From: Mycolicibacter heraklionensis
GTDB lineage: Bacteria > Actinomycetota > Actinomycetes > Mycobacteriales > Mycobacteriaceae
Direction: 5' to 3'
DNA: 64,000 bases
NCBI RefSeq assembly: GCF_001021505.1
Contig: NZ_LDPO01000002.1
Span: 1 to 64,000, forward strand
Positions 50,511 to 62,555 of the stretch are shown here, piece by piece. The notes beneath the pieces are model-generated. The model worked only from the letters and a program-made list of their open reading frames with translations. It had not been told where the DNA came from and made no database searches. Position 1 is the stretch's first letter; every line of letters begins with the position of its first letter. A program made the translations under genes and the position numbers.

Positions 50511-51005
50511 ATGAGCCGAATCGGGGACTTTCCCGCAGACGACGTGATGGGCTGGATGGTCAAGTCACCCGAACTTGCGGTTGGGATCGGCGGATTCAGC
50601 ACCGCGGTCTACAACAACGGCCGGTTGCCGATGCGCACCCGCGAGCTGGCCCGGATGGTGATCGCGTTCGACAACGAGTGCACGGTATGCGTCAACACCC
50701 GTGACGCCGACGGCCCAGCGGCCGGGGTCGACGAGGATCTTTACGAGCACGTGTCGCAGTGGCGCACCTGGCCGGGCTATAGCCCCCAGGAGCGGCTCGC
50801 GGCCGAGTTCGCCCATCGCTTCGCCACCGATCACACCGGCCTGCGGGACGACGAGGACTTCTGGTCGCGGTGCGCCGAGCACTTCAGTGACGAACTCCTC
50901 GCCGACCTCGCGCTGTCGTGTGCGCTCTGGCTGGGAATGGGGCGGCTGCTGCGCACCCTCGACATCGGACAGGCCTGTGCGCTGACCCTGCCCAGCAGGG
51001 CTTGA
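50511..51005 (+). CDS. Carboxymuconolactone decarboxylase-family protein
   Basis: This 164-residue AhpD-like helical protein has the CxxC motif ECTVCVNTRD preceded by RELARMVIAF. The CMD/AhpD family includes decarboxylases and redox-active hydroperoxidases, and the CxxC fits the latter. It starts at ATG 50511, 26 bp after the MFS gene. It ends 7 bp before a convergent gene. The partner is unknown. Confidence 0.85.
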   Translation: MSRIGDFPADDVMGWMVKSPELAVGIGGFSTAVYNNGRLPMRTRELARMVIAFDNECTVCVNTRDADGPAAGVDEDLYEHVSQWRTWPGYSPQERLAAEFAHRFATDHTGLRDDEDFWSRCAEHFSDELLADLALSCALWLGMGRLLRTLDIGQACALTLPSRA

Positions 51006-51012
51006 TCCGGAC

Positions 51013-51462
51013 TCAGATCAGGCCGGTGGCGTCGAACATCCACGACATGTCGGCCTGGGCAAGGTCCTCCAGCCAGGTCGGCGGCGCGTGGGCCGTCAGG
51101 CCGGCCATATCCCAGTAGTCTTTCCACAGCGTGATCTTTCCGTCGATCACCTTGTGCACTGTGACGAAGCGCAGCAACGCGCTTTCCCCGGTGGCCCAGT
51201 TCCACGTTTCAGAGTGCTCGTAGAGCACGTCGGACCCTTCGGCGACCAGCAGGCCCGCGTGGTTCTCGTATCCGGTCAGCGGCTCCAGACCGATCTTGAG
51301 GCGTTTGACGATGTCGTGTGGCCCGCGGGCGGCAGCGGCCGGGCCGACCGGCATGTCGACATAGATGCAGTCTTGCGCCAGAAAGGGTTTCACCGCGTCC
51401 CAGTCACGACGCGATAAGGCCTTCCACATCCCGGCGACGATGTGTTTGATGTCAGCCGGCAT
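51013..51462 (-). CDS. NTF2-like (limonene epoxide hydrolase/SnoaL fold) protein
   Basis: This 149-residue cone-barrel protein has SRRDWDAVKPFLAQDCIYVD, HSETWNWATGES and RFVTVHKVIDGKITLWKDYW, the typical NTF2-like layout with a limonene-epoxide-hydrolase-like Asp in the last strand. Enzyme or binding role unknown. It starts at ATG 51462, 110 bp from the divergent CocE-type gene. Confidence 0.82.
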   Translation of the reverse strand: MPADIKHIVAGMWKALSRRDWDAVKPFLAQDCIYVDMPVGPAAAARGPHDIVKRLKIGLEPLTGYENHAGLLVAEGSDVLYEHSETWNWATGESALLRFVTVHKVIDGKITLWKDYWDMAGLTAHAPPTWLEDLAQADMSWMFDATGLI

Positions 51463-51572
51463 ACCGATACCGACTTCCGGCGCAGCACATCACATGCCGG
51501 AATATACGCCGGCGCTGGACAGGCGTCCGAGCGGCACTGGTGCGCCGTTTAGAGTCTGGTGCGGAGGTGGGC

Positions 51573-53531
51573 ATGGCTGATCGTAGGACGACGCGCAAGG
51601 TCGGATTGGTGCTGGCGGCAGCTGCTGCGGCGGGGGCCGCCGGCGTCGCAATGCGGAAGTCGGGTGCCGCGCGTCCCCGCAAGACCAACCCATCGCCGCT
51701 GAGCCCGGAGTGGACAGCCGGACCTGCGTGCTACGGCGTCGGGATACGGCGCAATGTCGCGGTGCAGATGAGCGACGGCGTCGTACTGCGCGCCAATATC
51801 CATTACCCCACCGTCCCCGCGACCGGCGCGCCCGCTGAAGGGCCGTTCCCGGTGCTGCTGTCGGTGACCCCGTATGGCAAGTTGGCGCCGCCGCCCGCGG
51901 CGCAGTTAGGTGGCGGGCCCTCGCCGCATCTGATTCGGCGGGGCTACATCGAGGTGATGGTCGACGTCCGTGGCACCGGGGCATCCGGCGGATCGTTCGA
52001 GATGTTCGGCGCGGACCAGACGCGCGACGGTGTCGAGCTGGTCACCTGGGCAGCCACATTGCCCAACTCCAATGGCCGAGTCGGCATGTTCGGTATCTCC
52101 TACCTGGCCATCAATCAGTTGTTCACCGCGGCCGCGGTGGGCCCGGACTCACCGCTGAAGGCGATCTTCCCGGTGATGGCCGCCAACGACTTCTATCGGG
52201 ATGCCGCCGCCATGGGCGGGGTGTCGCACCTGCGTACGGTGCGCGCCTACGGCTCGGTGTACGCGTTGCTCAACGTGCTCAACCCGACGCTGGAGTTCTT
52301 CACCCCCGGCAGCCATTCGCGGCCCCGTGCCGGCGGGCTGGCCGCGGTGCGCCAGCGCGGCAGAGCCCAACGCGGCTACTTCGGGCCGCTGATCGCCGAG
52401 GCGCGCACCGGCGGTGATGCCGCCTACGACGGGCCGTTCTGGGACAGCATGCGGCCGGACTTGGTGCTGCCCGAGATCGCCGCCAACAATGTGGCTGTTT
52501 TCCTGACCGGCGGTTGGCACGATGCCTTTCAGCGCGGCGCACCGCTGAACTATGCGGCGTTGCAGAACGCCTACACCGGCCGGCCGCCCAATGCGCCGAT
52601 GGTGCCCGGGCAACCCCTGACCGACCGAATCAAACTGATGATGGGCCCCTGGTACCACGTTTCGGACTATGGCGGTCTGCACCTGCTGGATCTGCAACTG
52701 CGCTGGTTCGATTATTGGCTCAAAGACGATGCGGCTGCGGCTATCTCGGGTGCACCGTTCACCTTCCAGGCGATCGGTGACCGGCGCTGGTACCACACCC
52801 GCGAGTACCCGATTCCCGAGGCGACGCCGACCCGGCTCTACCTGTCGCACGCCGGTCGGTTGACTGTCGACGCTCAGGAGGAGCAAAGCCTCGCCGCGTT
52901 GCCGTACCGCTCGCACGGTCCGGTATCGGGGCGCAGCCTCGAACAGTGGTCGTTGGGGCTGAACAGCTTTGCCACCACTGTGGCCGGCGGACGTACCCGG
53001 CACGACCAGGACAACCGCCGGGTGCAGCGGGGAGCTCTTACCTACACCACTGAGGCGTTCGACTCGCCGACACTGATCGCCGGACCGATCACGCTGCGTG
53101 TGCAGGCGACGGCCGACACCGCCGAGACACTCTGGGTCGCGCACCTCGACGACGTCGCACCCGAGGGGGTCAACCGCCCGCTGACCATGGGAGCGCTGCT
53201 CGGCTCGCACCGCGAGTTGGACCCGGACCGTACTTGGTACCTGCCGGATGGCACCGTGCTGCGCCCCCAACACATCAGCACCCGCGCTGCGGTGCGACCG
53301 GTGGAGCCGGGGGAGTTGACCGGCTACGACATCGAGATCTTCCCGACAGCGGCGCTGATGGCGCCGGGGCACCGGTTGCGGCTGACGTTGACCACCTACG
53401 ATTTTCCGCACCTGGTACCGACCGCGGCCACCCGCCAGGCGCTGGCGGGCGGCCTTTACCAGGTGCAGCAGGGCGGCCCCACCCCGTCGTTCCTGCTGCT
53501 GCCGCTGGCCGACCCGGACAGCCTGGCCTGA
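51573..53531 (+). CDS. CocE/NonD family hydrolase (Rv1835c-like)
   Basis: This 652-residue alpha/beta hydrolase has an N-terminal hydrophobic segment (VGLVLAAAAAAGAAGVAM) suggesting export or membrane anchoring. The Ser nucleophile is in GMFGISYLAINQ. GGWHDAFQRG carries the region expected to hold catalytic Asp/His. The C-terminal jelly-roll is that of X-Pro dipeptidyl peptidases (from SPTLIAGPITLRVQATADTA). Family members cleave esters or peptides. The start at ATG 51573 has GGAGGT upstream. In M. tuberculosis a relative lies beside glcB; here it is 40 kb away. Confidence 0.87.
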   Translation: MADRRTTRKVGLVLAAAAAAGAAGVAMRKSGAARPRKTNPSPLSPEWTAGPACYGVGIRRNVAVQMSDGVVLRANIHYPTVPATGAPAEGPFPVLLSVTPYGKLAPPPAAQLGGGPSPHLIRRGYIEVMVDVRGTGASGGSFEMFGADQTRDGVELVTWAATLPNSNGRVGMFGISYLAINQLFTAAAVGPDSPLKAIFPVMAANDFYRDAAAMGGVSHLRTVRAYGSVYALLNVLNPTLEFFTPGSHSRPRAGGLAAVRQRGRAQRGYFGPLIAEARTGGDAAYDGPFWDSMRPDLVLPEIAANNVAVFLTGGWHDAFQRGAPLNYAALQNAYTGRPPNAPMVPGQPLTDRIKLMMGPWYHVSDYGGLHLLDLQLRWFDYWLKDDAAAAISGAPFTFQAIGDRRWYHTREYPIPEATPTRLYLSHAGRLTVDAQEEQSLAALPYRSHGPVSGRSLEQWSLGLNSFATTVAGGRTRHDQDNRRVQRGALTYTTEAFDSPTLIAGPITLRVQATADTAETLWVAHLDDVAPEGVNRPLTMGALLGSHRELDPDRTWYLPDGTVLRPQHISTRAAVRPVEPGELTGYDIEIFPTAALMAPGHRLRLTLTTYDFPHLVPTAATRQALAGGLYQVQQGGPTPSFLLLPLADPDSLA

Positions 53532-53535
53532 GCTG

Positions 53536-54003
53536 CTAGGGCTGTTCTGCGACCTCGCGGATTCGCTCCAAGGTGCGCCGCATATCGCGAATGTTGTTGC
53601 GCTGCCGTAGAAAACCGCCGAATGCGTAGTAGTAGACGGTGGTGAGGAAGGAATTGGCCAGCTGGAACGATTCGGTGACGTCGGTGCCATTCGCAGTGGG
53701 GGTGAGCTCGTAGCGCCACCGGTTCACCGCACGGTCACCGGCGAGCACCGCGAAGCCGAACACCCGGTTCGGCTCGCACTCGGTGACTCGGCAGGTGGTC
53801 CAGTACACCGGCCCGATCCCGTTGCGTCGCACATGCCCGCGGAATCGTGCGCCCACCGCGGGACCATCGGCACCGTCGAGCCATTCAGCCTCAAAGGTTT
53901 CCGGTGAGAACTTCCCGATGTTACGGACGTCGGCCACCAGATCCCAGATCCGCTCGGCCGGAGCCGCCATATGAACTGTCGCCGAACCCTGCATGTTCGC
54001 CAT
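53536..54003 (-). CDS. SRPBCC (START-like/polyketide cyclase) family protein
   Basis: This 155-residue helix-grip protein has APAERIWDLVADVRNIGKFS and AVNRWRYELTPTANGTDVTE. It is probably a lipid- or ligand-binding protein. Start 54003 is chosen among in-frame ATGs; 54036 is possible. It lies downstream of fbpB on the same strand but beyond a strong hairpin. M. tuberculosis has a secreted chorismate mutase (Rv1885c) here. Confidence 0.82.
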   Translation of the reverse strand: MANMQGSATVHMAAPAERIWDLVADVRNIGKFSPETFEAEWLDGADGPAVGARFRGHVRRNGIGPVYWTTCRVTECEPNRVFGFAVLAGDRAVNRWRYELTPTANGTDVTESFQLANSFLTTVYYYAFGGFLRQRNNIRDMRRTLERIREVAEQP

Positions 54004-54047
54004 CCAATCACGTCGGCGGCGCCACGGTAACCCCATCGGCGACAAAG

Positions 54048-54083
54048 CACTGGGCCCCACCCGGAATCGGATGGGGCCCAGTG
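54048..54083 (-). terminator. 12-bp perfect hairpin after fbpB
   Basis: CACTGGGCCCCA (54048-54059) pairs perfectly with TGGGGCCCAGTG (54072-54083) across a 12-nt loop. It lies 28 nt past the fbpB stop on the leftward strand and is followed by CTTTG. Probable fbpB terminator with a weak U-tract. Confidence 0.75.
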
Positions 54084-54111
54084 GTAAGACCGCTGCGGTC
54101 GGGTCGGGTGC

Positions 54112-55420
<1,309 letters not shown>

Positions 55421-56539
55421 TTGGGGCGCGCGATTTTGGACACCGTACTGGGGCTGGCGATCACGCCGTCGACAATCGGCTGGGTCATGGCCGACGCGGG
55501 CGACTCGGGCTGCCCGACGGTTATCGGTGAAGAGCTGAGTGCCGCCGGCGGTGGCGCGGGACCCGACGTGGTGGCTCTGGCGGCGCAGGCGGCAGCGGTG
55601 GCTGCCCGGGCGCGCACCATGTTGGCCTCCCGTGGCGAGCGATTGCACGGCGTGGCAGTGACCTGGAGCGATGAAGCGGCGGTCGGCGCCGCGCTGCTGC
55701 TTGAGTCGCTGGCAGACGCCGACTTCGAACACGTGGTTCCGGTGCGCTATAGCCGGGCTGCCATGTCGCTGGCCGACGGAATCGGCCCACGACATGCACC
55801 GGCCGCGGTATGCGTGGTCGAAGCCGGTGTGGCCACCCTGGTCCTGCCCGGAGCCCCGGATCCGATCGTCACCGCCTGTCCGATCGGCGGCGTCGACGAT
55901 GTGACCGGCTGGCTGGCTGACGCCTTGGCCTCGGGCGGTCGGCGGCCGGAGCTGCTTATGGTGGCCGGATCGGTGCGGGGTATGGACCGGCTCGGACGCC
56001 GCTTGGAGTCCAAGCTGTCGATGCCGGTCTTCGTCCAAGGCGGAGCGTTTCAGGCGTTGGCGCGCGGGGCGGCCCTGACGCTGGCCCCGCACGCCGAATT
56101 GACCTCGGCGCCGCTTGAGTCGCCCGCGGCCGGCACGGAGATGGGTAACGCCGGCCGGCGCCGGGTGCGGCCACTGTCGTACGCCGGAGCCCTGCTGATG
56201 CTGGCGGGGGGAGCGGTGACATTGGTGTCCTCGGTGGCCGCCGCGTTGAGCTTGCAGCTCGGCCCAAACAGGGCAGTCCCGGATCTGCCTCCGCCGCAGC
56301 ACGCGACGGTGGCCCGCGTCGCCGTTCCCGCCGCCCCACCGGCGGCCGCCCCGGCCCTGCCACCGTCACCCGCCGCGACGGCACCCCCGGGCGAGACCTC
56401 GGAAGAGGCACCCGCGGAGTTCGGCTCGCTGTGGGACGCGCCGTTGGCTGACCCGGACCTGCAGGAACCTTCTCCGGATGGCGTCCCGTCGCTGCTGCAA
56501 CGCGTTCGGGACCACATTTTCGGCCTTCCCGGCCGCTGA
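55421..56539 (+). CDS. Mycobacterial Pro-rich membrane protein (DUF7159-type)
   Basis: The protein is about 372 residues. The N-terminal domain (LDTVLGLAITPSTIGWVMAD, then repeated ASKHA-like beta strands such as HAPAAVCVVEAGVATLVLPG) resembles a mycobacterial family usually beginning MDTVLG. One transmembrane helix (YAGALLMLAGGAVTLVSSVA, near residue 255) precedes a Pro/Ala-rich extracytoplasmic tail. The function is unknown. The start is uncertain: TTG 55421 (AGGA just upstream) or TTG 55436, which matches the usual family start. Confidence 0.75.
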   Translation: MGRAILDTVLGLAITPSTIGWVMADAGDSGCPTVIGEELSAAGGGAGPDVVALAAQAAAVAARARTMLASRGERLHGVAVTWSDEAAVGAALLLESLADADFEHVVPVRYSRAAMSLADGIGPRHAPAAVCVVEAGVATLVLPGAPDPIVTACPIGGVDDVTGWLADALASGGRRPELLMVAGSVRGMDRLGRRLESKLSMPVFVQGGAFQALARGAALTLAPHAELTSAPLESPAAGTEMGNAGRRRVRPLSYAGALLMLAGGAVTLVSSVAAALSLQLGPNRAVPDLPPPQHATVARVAVPAAPPAAAPALPPSPAATAPPGETSEEAPAEFGSLWDAPLADPDLQEPSPDGVPSLLQRVRDHIFGLPGR

Positions 56540-56540
56540 C

Positions 56541-57116
56541 TCAGGCCCCGTCGAGCTCGTCGGCCGCGATGGTCCCCGAGAAGGACACCGTCACCTCGTC
56601 GGCGACCTGCATGGCTCCCATCAGCATCGAATAGCGCCGCACACCGAAGTCGCTGTGACGCACTCGGGTGTCGCCGTCCACCTGCCAGGAGCCGCCGTCA
56701 GCGTCGCCGTCCTTGGCCACCCGAACCGCGATGACGTGCGGCTTGCGCCGGCCGTGGATCTCCAGCTCTCCGGTCAGTCGATAGCCGTCATCGGTCGGTT
56801 CGACGTCGGTGGACCCGAACCGGATCAGCCGATATTTGGTGCTGTCGAGGCATTTGAGCGCATTGCTGCGGATCAGCGTCTTCTCCGGCGCGCTCAGCGG
56901 CGTCATTCCACCCTCACCGCGCAGCACTTGCAGTGAATCCACCTCGACAGCAAGCTCCAGGGCAGTAGGCCGGTCGCCGGACCACGACACGGTTGCTTCC
57001 CAGCGCTCCATCACGATGGTGAGCCGATGGCCCATCTTTGCCGCTCGCCCCGCCACCTCAGTGCGGAGCAGCAGCTGGCCGTGCGATGGGTCGAGCCGCG
57101 ACTGCGTACTGGTCAT
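56541..57116 (-). CDS. YceI family protein
   Basis: This 191-residue lipocalin-like protein has the YceI pattern: HGQLLLRTEVAGRAAKMGHR, LEIHGRRKPHVIAVRV and DTRVRHSDFGVRRYSMLMGA. YceI proteins bind isoprenoid or amide ligands. No signal peptide is evident with ATG 57116, so it is probably cytoplasmic. It converges with the DUF7159-type gene one base away. Confidence 0.87.
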   Translation of the reverse strand: MTSTQSRLDPSHGQLLLRTEVAGRAAKMGHRLTIVMERWEATVSWSGDRPTALELAVEVDSLQVLRGEGGMTPLSAPEKTLIRSNALKCLDSTKYRLIRFGSTDVEPTDDGYRLTGELEIHGRRKPHVIAVRVAKDGDADGGSWQVDGDTRVRHSDFGVRRYSMLMGAMQVADEVTVSFSGTIAADELDGA

Positions 57117-57241
57117 CCGCGGGACTTTAGCGGGCCGGGCCCGCGAGGTTTCGACGGATTCGCGATGGCGTGCGGCGACCACCCGTTAGGCTCTGACGCG
57201 TCGCCGATGGGTGGCCTGGATCGACAGACTGAGGGCGAAGA

Positions 57242-57664
57242 ATGATTCGTGAACTAGCTGCAGCTGCTTTCATCGTGGGAGCCGCGGGTGCAGTCGCTAT
57301 CGGCGCCGCACCGGACGCCGATGCCTACCCCGGCGATGTGCCGGGCATGGTCGATGGCCAGCGCCAGGGCGACGCCTGCTTCAGCTGGGAGCGCTTCATC
57401 TACGGCCACGGCCCCAACGGCCAAGCGCTGGCATGCCATTTCATCGCCAACCAGTGGCCGCCCAAGGACACCGGGTTCTGGCAGATCTCCTACCCGCTTT
57501 ACGGGGTACAGGAGATCGGTTCGCCGTGCCCGAACCCACAGTCGGCGGCGCAGTCGCCCGACGGGTTGCCGCTGCTGTGCCTGGGTGCGCGGGGCTGGCA
57601 GCCCGGCATCTACACCGGGGGCATCGGCCCCTACTTCCCGCCGGGGATCGCCCAGGTCGGGTAA
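57242..57664 (+). CDS. Small secreted protein (Rv1891-like)
   Basis: This 140-residue protein has a signal peptide (AAAAFIVGAAGAVAIGAAPDADA). The mature part contains four Cys (ACFSWERF, LACHF, SPCPNP, LLCLGA) that probably form two disulfides, and a Gly/Pro-rich tail (GGIGPYFPPGIAQVG). It resembles the secreted Rv1891 product. Function unknown. A ribosome binding site (GAGGGCGAAGA) precedes the ATG. Confidence 0.85.
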   Translation: MIRELAAAAFIVGAAGAVAIGAAPDADAYPGDVPGMVDGQRQGDACFSWERFIYGHGPNGQALACHFIANQWPPKDTGFWQISYPLYGVQEIGSPCPNPQSAAQSPDGLPLLCLGARGWQPGIYTGGIGPYFPPGIAQVG

Positions 57665-57757
57665 TCGCGCCCGACGCATCCGCAGGTCAGCTTTTGTCCA
57701 GGATGGTGCGTTAGCTTCGAGCGGATGACGGCCGGTCACGGTAAGGAGCAGCGCACC

Positions 57758-58777
57758 ATGCGACTGGGGATGATCGGCCTGGGCCGAATGGGCGCCAATC
57801 TCGTTCGGCGCATGGTCGACGGCGGTCACGAATGCGTGGTCTACGACCACAACGCCGACGCGGTCGGCGCAGTGCTCACCGAGGCCAACACCACCGGGGT
57901 GTCTTCGGTGGCCGAACTCGCGGCGGAGCTGTCCGCTCCTCGGGTGGTCTGGGTGATGGTGCCGGCCGGTGCCATCACCACCGGTGTCATCGAAGAACTG
58001 GCCGGTACACTGGCCGCCGGCGACATCGTGATCGACGGTGGAAACTCCTATTACCGTGACGACATCATGCACGCAAAGATATTGGGCGACAAAGGTATTC
58101 ATCTACTCGACTGCGGTACCAGTGGCGGAGTGTGGGGCCGCGAACGGGGTTACTGCCTCATGGTCGGCGGGGATCGGGCAGCGTTCGACCATGTCGAGCC
58201 GATCTTCGCGACCGTGGCTCCCGGGGTGGACGCGGCCCCGCGCACGCCGGGGCGCGAGGGTGCGGTCTCGCAGGCCGAGAACGGATATCTGTACTGCGGT
58301 CCGTCGGGTGCCGGGCACTTCGTCAAGATGGTGCACAACGGAATTGAGTACGGGATGATGGCCTCGATCGCCGAGGGTCTGAACATCTTGCACCACGCCA
58401 ACATCGGCAAGCAGGACCAGCAGGGTGATGCCGAAACTGCGCCGCTGAGCAATCCCGAGTTCTATCGGTACGACATCGATATCGAGCAGGTCACCGAGGT
58501 CTGGCGGCGGGGCAGCGTGATCGGCTCCTGGCTGCTGGATCTGACCGCCAGTGCGTTGCAGAAGTCACCGGAGCTGGAGGAATTCGCCGGCCGGGTCTCC
58601 GATTCCGGCGAGGGTCGATGGACCGTGATCGCCGCGATCGACGAGGGCGTGCCCGCCCCGGTGCTGACCACTGCGCTGTACGCGCGATTCGCCTCGCGCC
58701 AGCTGTTCGAGTTCGGCGCGAAGGTGCTTTCGGCCATGCGCAAGCAGTTCGGCGGGCACGACGAGAAGTCCGGCTGA
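57758..58777 (+). CDS. gnd2: Short-form 6-phosphogluconate dehydrogenase (YqeC/GndA2 type)
   Basis: This 339-residue enzyme has the Rossmann motif GLGRMGANLVRRMVDGG, GNSYYRDDIMHAKIL, the catalytic segment SGGVWGRERGYCLMVGG, and KMVHNGIEYGMM. The length matches the ~340-residue NAD-preferring form in M. tuberculosis (Gnd2, Rv1122). It differs from the long-form Gnd1 at 21271. The start is ATG 57758 with AAGGAG upstream; an ATG at 57725 is less likely. No zwf gene is adjacent here. Confidence 0.93.
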   Translation: MRLGMIGLGRMGANLVRRMVDGGHECVVYDHNADAVGAVLTEANTTGVSSVAELAAELSAPRVVWVMVPAGAITTGVIEELAGTLAAGDIVIDGGNSYYRDDIMHAKILGDKGIHLLDCGTSGGVWGRERGYCLMVGGDRAAFDHVEPIFATVAPGVDAAPRTPGREGAVSQAENGYLYCGPSGAGHFVKMVHNGIEYGMMASIAEGLNILHHANIGKQDQQGDAETAPLSNPEFYRYDIDIEQVTEVWRRGSVIGSWLLDLTASALQKSPELEEFAGRVSDSGEGRWTVIAAIDEGVPAPVLTTALYARFASRQLFEFGAKVLSAMRKQFGGHDEKSG

Positions 58778-58865
58778 ACAGCGCAGCGTCCTTCACGCGA
58801 CGCTGGCCGCTGTCCGCCCCGGCATGCCAGTATGGGGAATGCCGTGGCGACGGCGGGAAACCCAG

Positions 58866-59825
58866 ATGACTGGTGTTCCGGGGACAGCCGGTAGCGACAG
58901 GACGACCGTGCGGGTGATCGCCCTGATCGTCTTGCTGTTCGCGGCCGGCGCCGCAATTCGCGGATACGTTCCCGGCGCCCCGCCCGAGCCGCACCGGACG
59001 AGCGACCCAGGCACGGTACAGCCGATCGTTTTGGCGGCGCTGTTAACGGTGTCGGGCGCCATCATCGCGGCCGCCGTCGTGCACCGGGCTCGTCATCACC
59101 CCGCGAGAGTCGGCAGCATCGGCCAGTTGTCTCTGACCGTCGGAGCCGGTCGGGGGCCGGCCTGGCGCAGGGTGCTGATAGTCGTGGCGGCGCTGGCGTT
59201 GTGGCTGCTGACAATCGTGGTGCTGGCGAAGCTCGGCGGCGGGCACCGTTTCGAGATCCCCGCGGAGGTGCCCGGGCTGGGTGAGGCAACGCCGGGCTCG
59301 CCCGACGCAGCGGCCCCGCCGTCGCGGGCGGTTCCCGGCGGACCGGCCGGTGGCGCGTCCGCCTATCTGCTGGCCGTCGCCGCCCTGCTGCTGGCTCTGA
59401 TCGCCACCGCGGTCGTTGCCGCACGCACCCGGCGCCCCGATCCCAGACCGCCCGTGACCATCGCCATTCCGGCTGAGGCGGAAGTGTCGAGTGCCGGCGA
59501 AAACCTTGCGCGGGCAGCGGAACTCGGCCTGGCCCGTGTGGTCGATCGCAGTCGCGAGCCACGGGCGGCGATCATCGCCTGCTACGCGGTGATGGAAAGC
59601 CACCTCGGCGCCGTTCCCGACGTCGCCCCCCGCGCCTGCGACACACCCACCGAAGTGCTGGCCCGGGCCGTGGAACACCATGCCCTGCCCGCGGAGAACG
59701 CGGCCCAGCTGGTGGCGCTGTTCACCGAGGCGCGCTTCAGCTCCCACCTGATGACCGAGCGACACCGCGCCGACGCGGTCGCCGCGCTGCGGCTGGTACT
59801 CGACGAATTGCGGAATCCACGATGA
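58866..59825 (+). CDS. DUF4129-type membrane protein, first gene of MoxR-DUF58 operon
   Basis: This 319-residue protein has transmembrane helices near VRVIALIVLLFAAGAAIRGY, PIVLAALLTVSGAIIAAAVV, RRVLIVVAALALWLLTIVVL and ASAYLLAVAALLLALIATAV. The C-terminal DUF4129 region (ATNG-type pattern: REPRAAIIACYAVMESHLGA; PTEVLARAVEHHALP) faces the cytoplasm. The start is uncertain: ATGs at 58824, 58839 and 58866. The next gene's ATG overlaps its stop (59822-59825). A function in an envelope-maturation or stress complex is inferred from MoxR systems. Confidence 0.85.
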   Translation: MTGVPGTAGSDRTTVRVIALIVLLFAAGAAIRGYVPGAPPEPHRTSDPGTVQPIVLAALLTVSGAIIAAAVVHRARHHPARVGSIGQLSLTVGAGRGPAWRRVLIVVAALALWLLTIVVLAKLGGGHRFEIPAEVPGLGEATPGSPDAAAPPSRAVPGGPAGGASAYLLAVAALLLALIATAVVAARTRRPDPRPPVTIAIPAEAEVSSAGENLARAAELGLARVVDRSREPRAAIIACYAVMESHLGAVPDVAPRACDTPTEVLARAVEHHALPAENAAQLVALFTEARFSSHLMTERHRADAVAALRLVLDELRNPR

Positions 59826-60306
59826 AAATGCTTGCCCTGCAAGGTGTCCTGCTGATGGCCGGCGCTGAGCTGGTAGCGGTGATCACCCACCAACATCAGC
59901 TCCTGCTGTGGGCGGCGGCCATCGCGGTCGCGCTGCCGTTAGTCGGCATCCGGCGACTGTTGACCACGGGAGGTTCGGCACCGCCCGCAGCCCCGGTTGC
60001 TATCGACGAACCCGGTGAGGCAATACGCCAGTGGCTGACGGGCACCGAAGCCAGAATCCGCTGGGCGGAATCGACCAGAGCCGACTGGGATCGGCGCTGG
60101 CGACCGATCCTGGCACGGCGGTTCGAGACCTCCACCGGGCGGGGCAGGACGAAGGATCCTGCGGCGTTCGACGCCACCGGGGCGCTGTTGTTCGGTGACG
60201 AGCTGTGGCCGTGGGTCGATCCCGGCAACGTCGCGCCCACCGGAGACCGTGGACCCGGACCCGGACGCGCTGTCCTGGAGGAGATCCTGTGCCGCCTGGA
60301 GCAGCG

Positions 60307-60310
<4 letters not shown>
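59822..60310 (+). CDS. Small membrane protein of the MoxR operon (Rv3165c-like)
   Basis: This 162-residue protein has two hydrophobic segments (residues ~5-20 and ~28-43) and then a soluble, Trp/Arg-rich part (IRWAESTRADWDRRWRPILA). It resembles Rv3165c by size and position. The ATG overlaps the previous stop, and its own TGA overlaps the moxR ATG. Function unknown; probably a subunit or regulator of the MoxR/DUF58 module. Confidence 0.8.
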
Positions 60311-61286
<976 letters not shown>

Positions 61287-61290
<4 letters not shown>

Positions 61291-62555
61291 CGCCAGACCC
61301 CGACTTCCACGAGGTGGATGTCGCCATGCATTGGCGGGCCTCCCCACTGGCCAAGGCGCTGGCGACGGGTGCCGCACTGGCCCTGGTGGTGGCCGTAGGT
61401 GCATCGCGCTGGCAGTTGATCGCGTTCGCCGCTCCGTTGCTGGCGGTGTTGTGCTCGCTGGAGCGCCAGCGACCCGTTCCGGCGTTACGAGTACACGCCA
61501 CACCCGCGGTTCAGCGCTGCTTCGAAACCGAGTCCGTCGAATTGGTGCTCGGCGCAACGACATCGGATCCCGACGTGGACCGCCTGGAGTTGGCGGTGTC
61601 GGCCCATCCCGCGCTCACGCTCACGGCGGGCACCACCGCGCCTGGGTGCCGCAAGGCGGTCACTGCCACGGCCGGACGCTGGGGCCGCTATCCGATTCGT
61701 GCCACCGTGGGCGCCGTGGGCCGGGGTGGGCTGCTGGTCGGGACCGGAACCGTCGACATCGCCGAGATCACCGTGTTCCCACCGGCGCCGCCGCAGTCCA
61801 CGCCGCTCCCGCGAAGCGAGCTACTCGACCGGGTCGGCACCCACCTGACTCGGCATACCGGGCGCGGTGTGGAGTACGCCGATATCCGTGCCTACGTTCC
61901 CGGCGACCCGCTACGCTCGGTGAACTGGCCGGTCAGTGCGCGACGCGGCAGCTTGCATGTGACCCAGAGGTTGACCGATCGCGGCGCGGACGTGGTGGTC
62001 CTGATCGACGCCTACCCGCAGCCTGCCGGCCCGGCGACCGAGGCAACCGAGCGGTCGGTGCTCGGCGCGGCACAGGTGGTGCAGACCGCGTTGCGTAATG
62101 GCGATCGTGCCGGGGTCGTCATCCTCGGTGGCCGCCACCCGCGCTGGGTCGGCACGGAGATCGGGCAGCGCCAGTTCTATCGGATCGTCGACGCCGTCCT
62201 CGGTGCCAGCGACCGAGTCGAGTCGACCACCGGAACGCTGGCCCCCCGGGCCGCGGTGCCGGCGGGTGCCTTGATCATCGCGTTCTCGACGCTGCTCGAC
62301 ACCGAATTCGCGCTGGCGCTGACCGATCTGCGCAAACGCGGGCACGTGGTACTCGCGGTCGACGTGCTGCCCGGCTCGCCGTTTGAGAACGATGTGGATC
62401 CGTTGGTGGCCCGGATCTGGACGTTGCAGCGCAGCGCCATGTATCGCGACATGGCCACCGTCGGCGTCGACGTCGCCTCGTGGCCTGATCAGGAGCCGCT
62501 GGAAGAGGCGATGCGCGTGGTGACGCAGCGGCGTCGTCCCCGGGCGGTGCGGTGA
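61287..62555 (+). CDS. DUF58 domain-containing protein
   Basis: This 422-residue protein has two N-terminal transmembrane helices (LATGAALALVVAVGASRWQL; IAFAAPLLAVLCSL). A long extracytoplasmic/cytoplasmic beta region follows, then the DUF58 core GVEYADIRAYVPGDPLRSVN and VVVLIDAYPQ, a VWA-like fold with a degenerate MIDAS. DUF58 proteins are regular MoxR partners. The GTG overlaps the moxR stop (61287-61290). The length matches Rv3163c (about 423 aa). Confidence 0.92.
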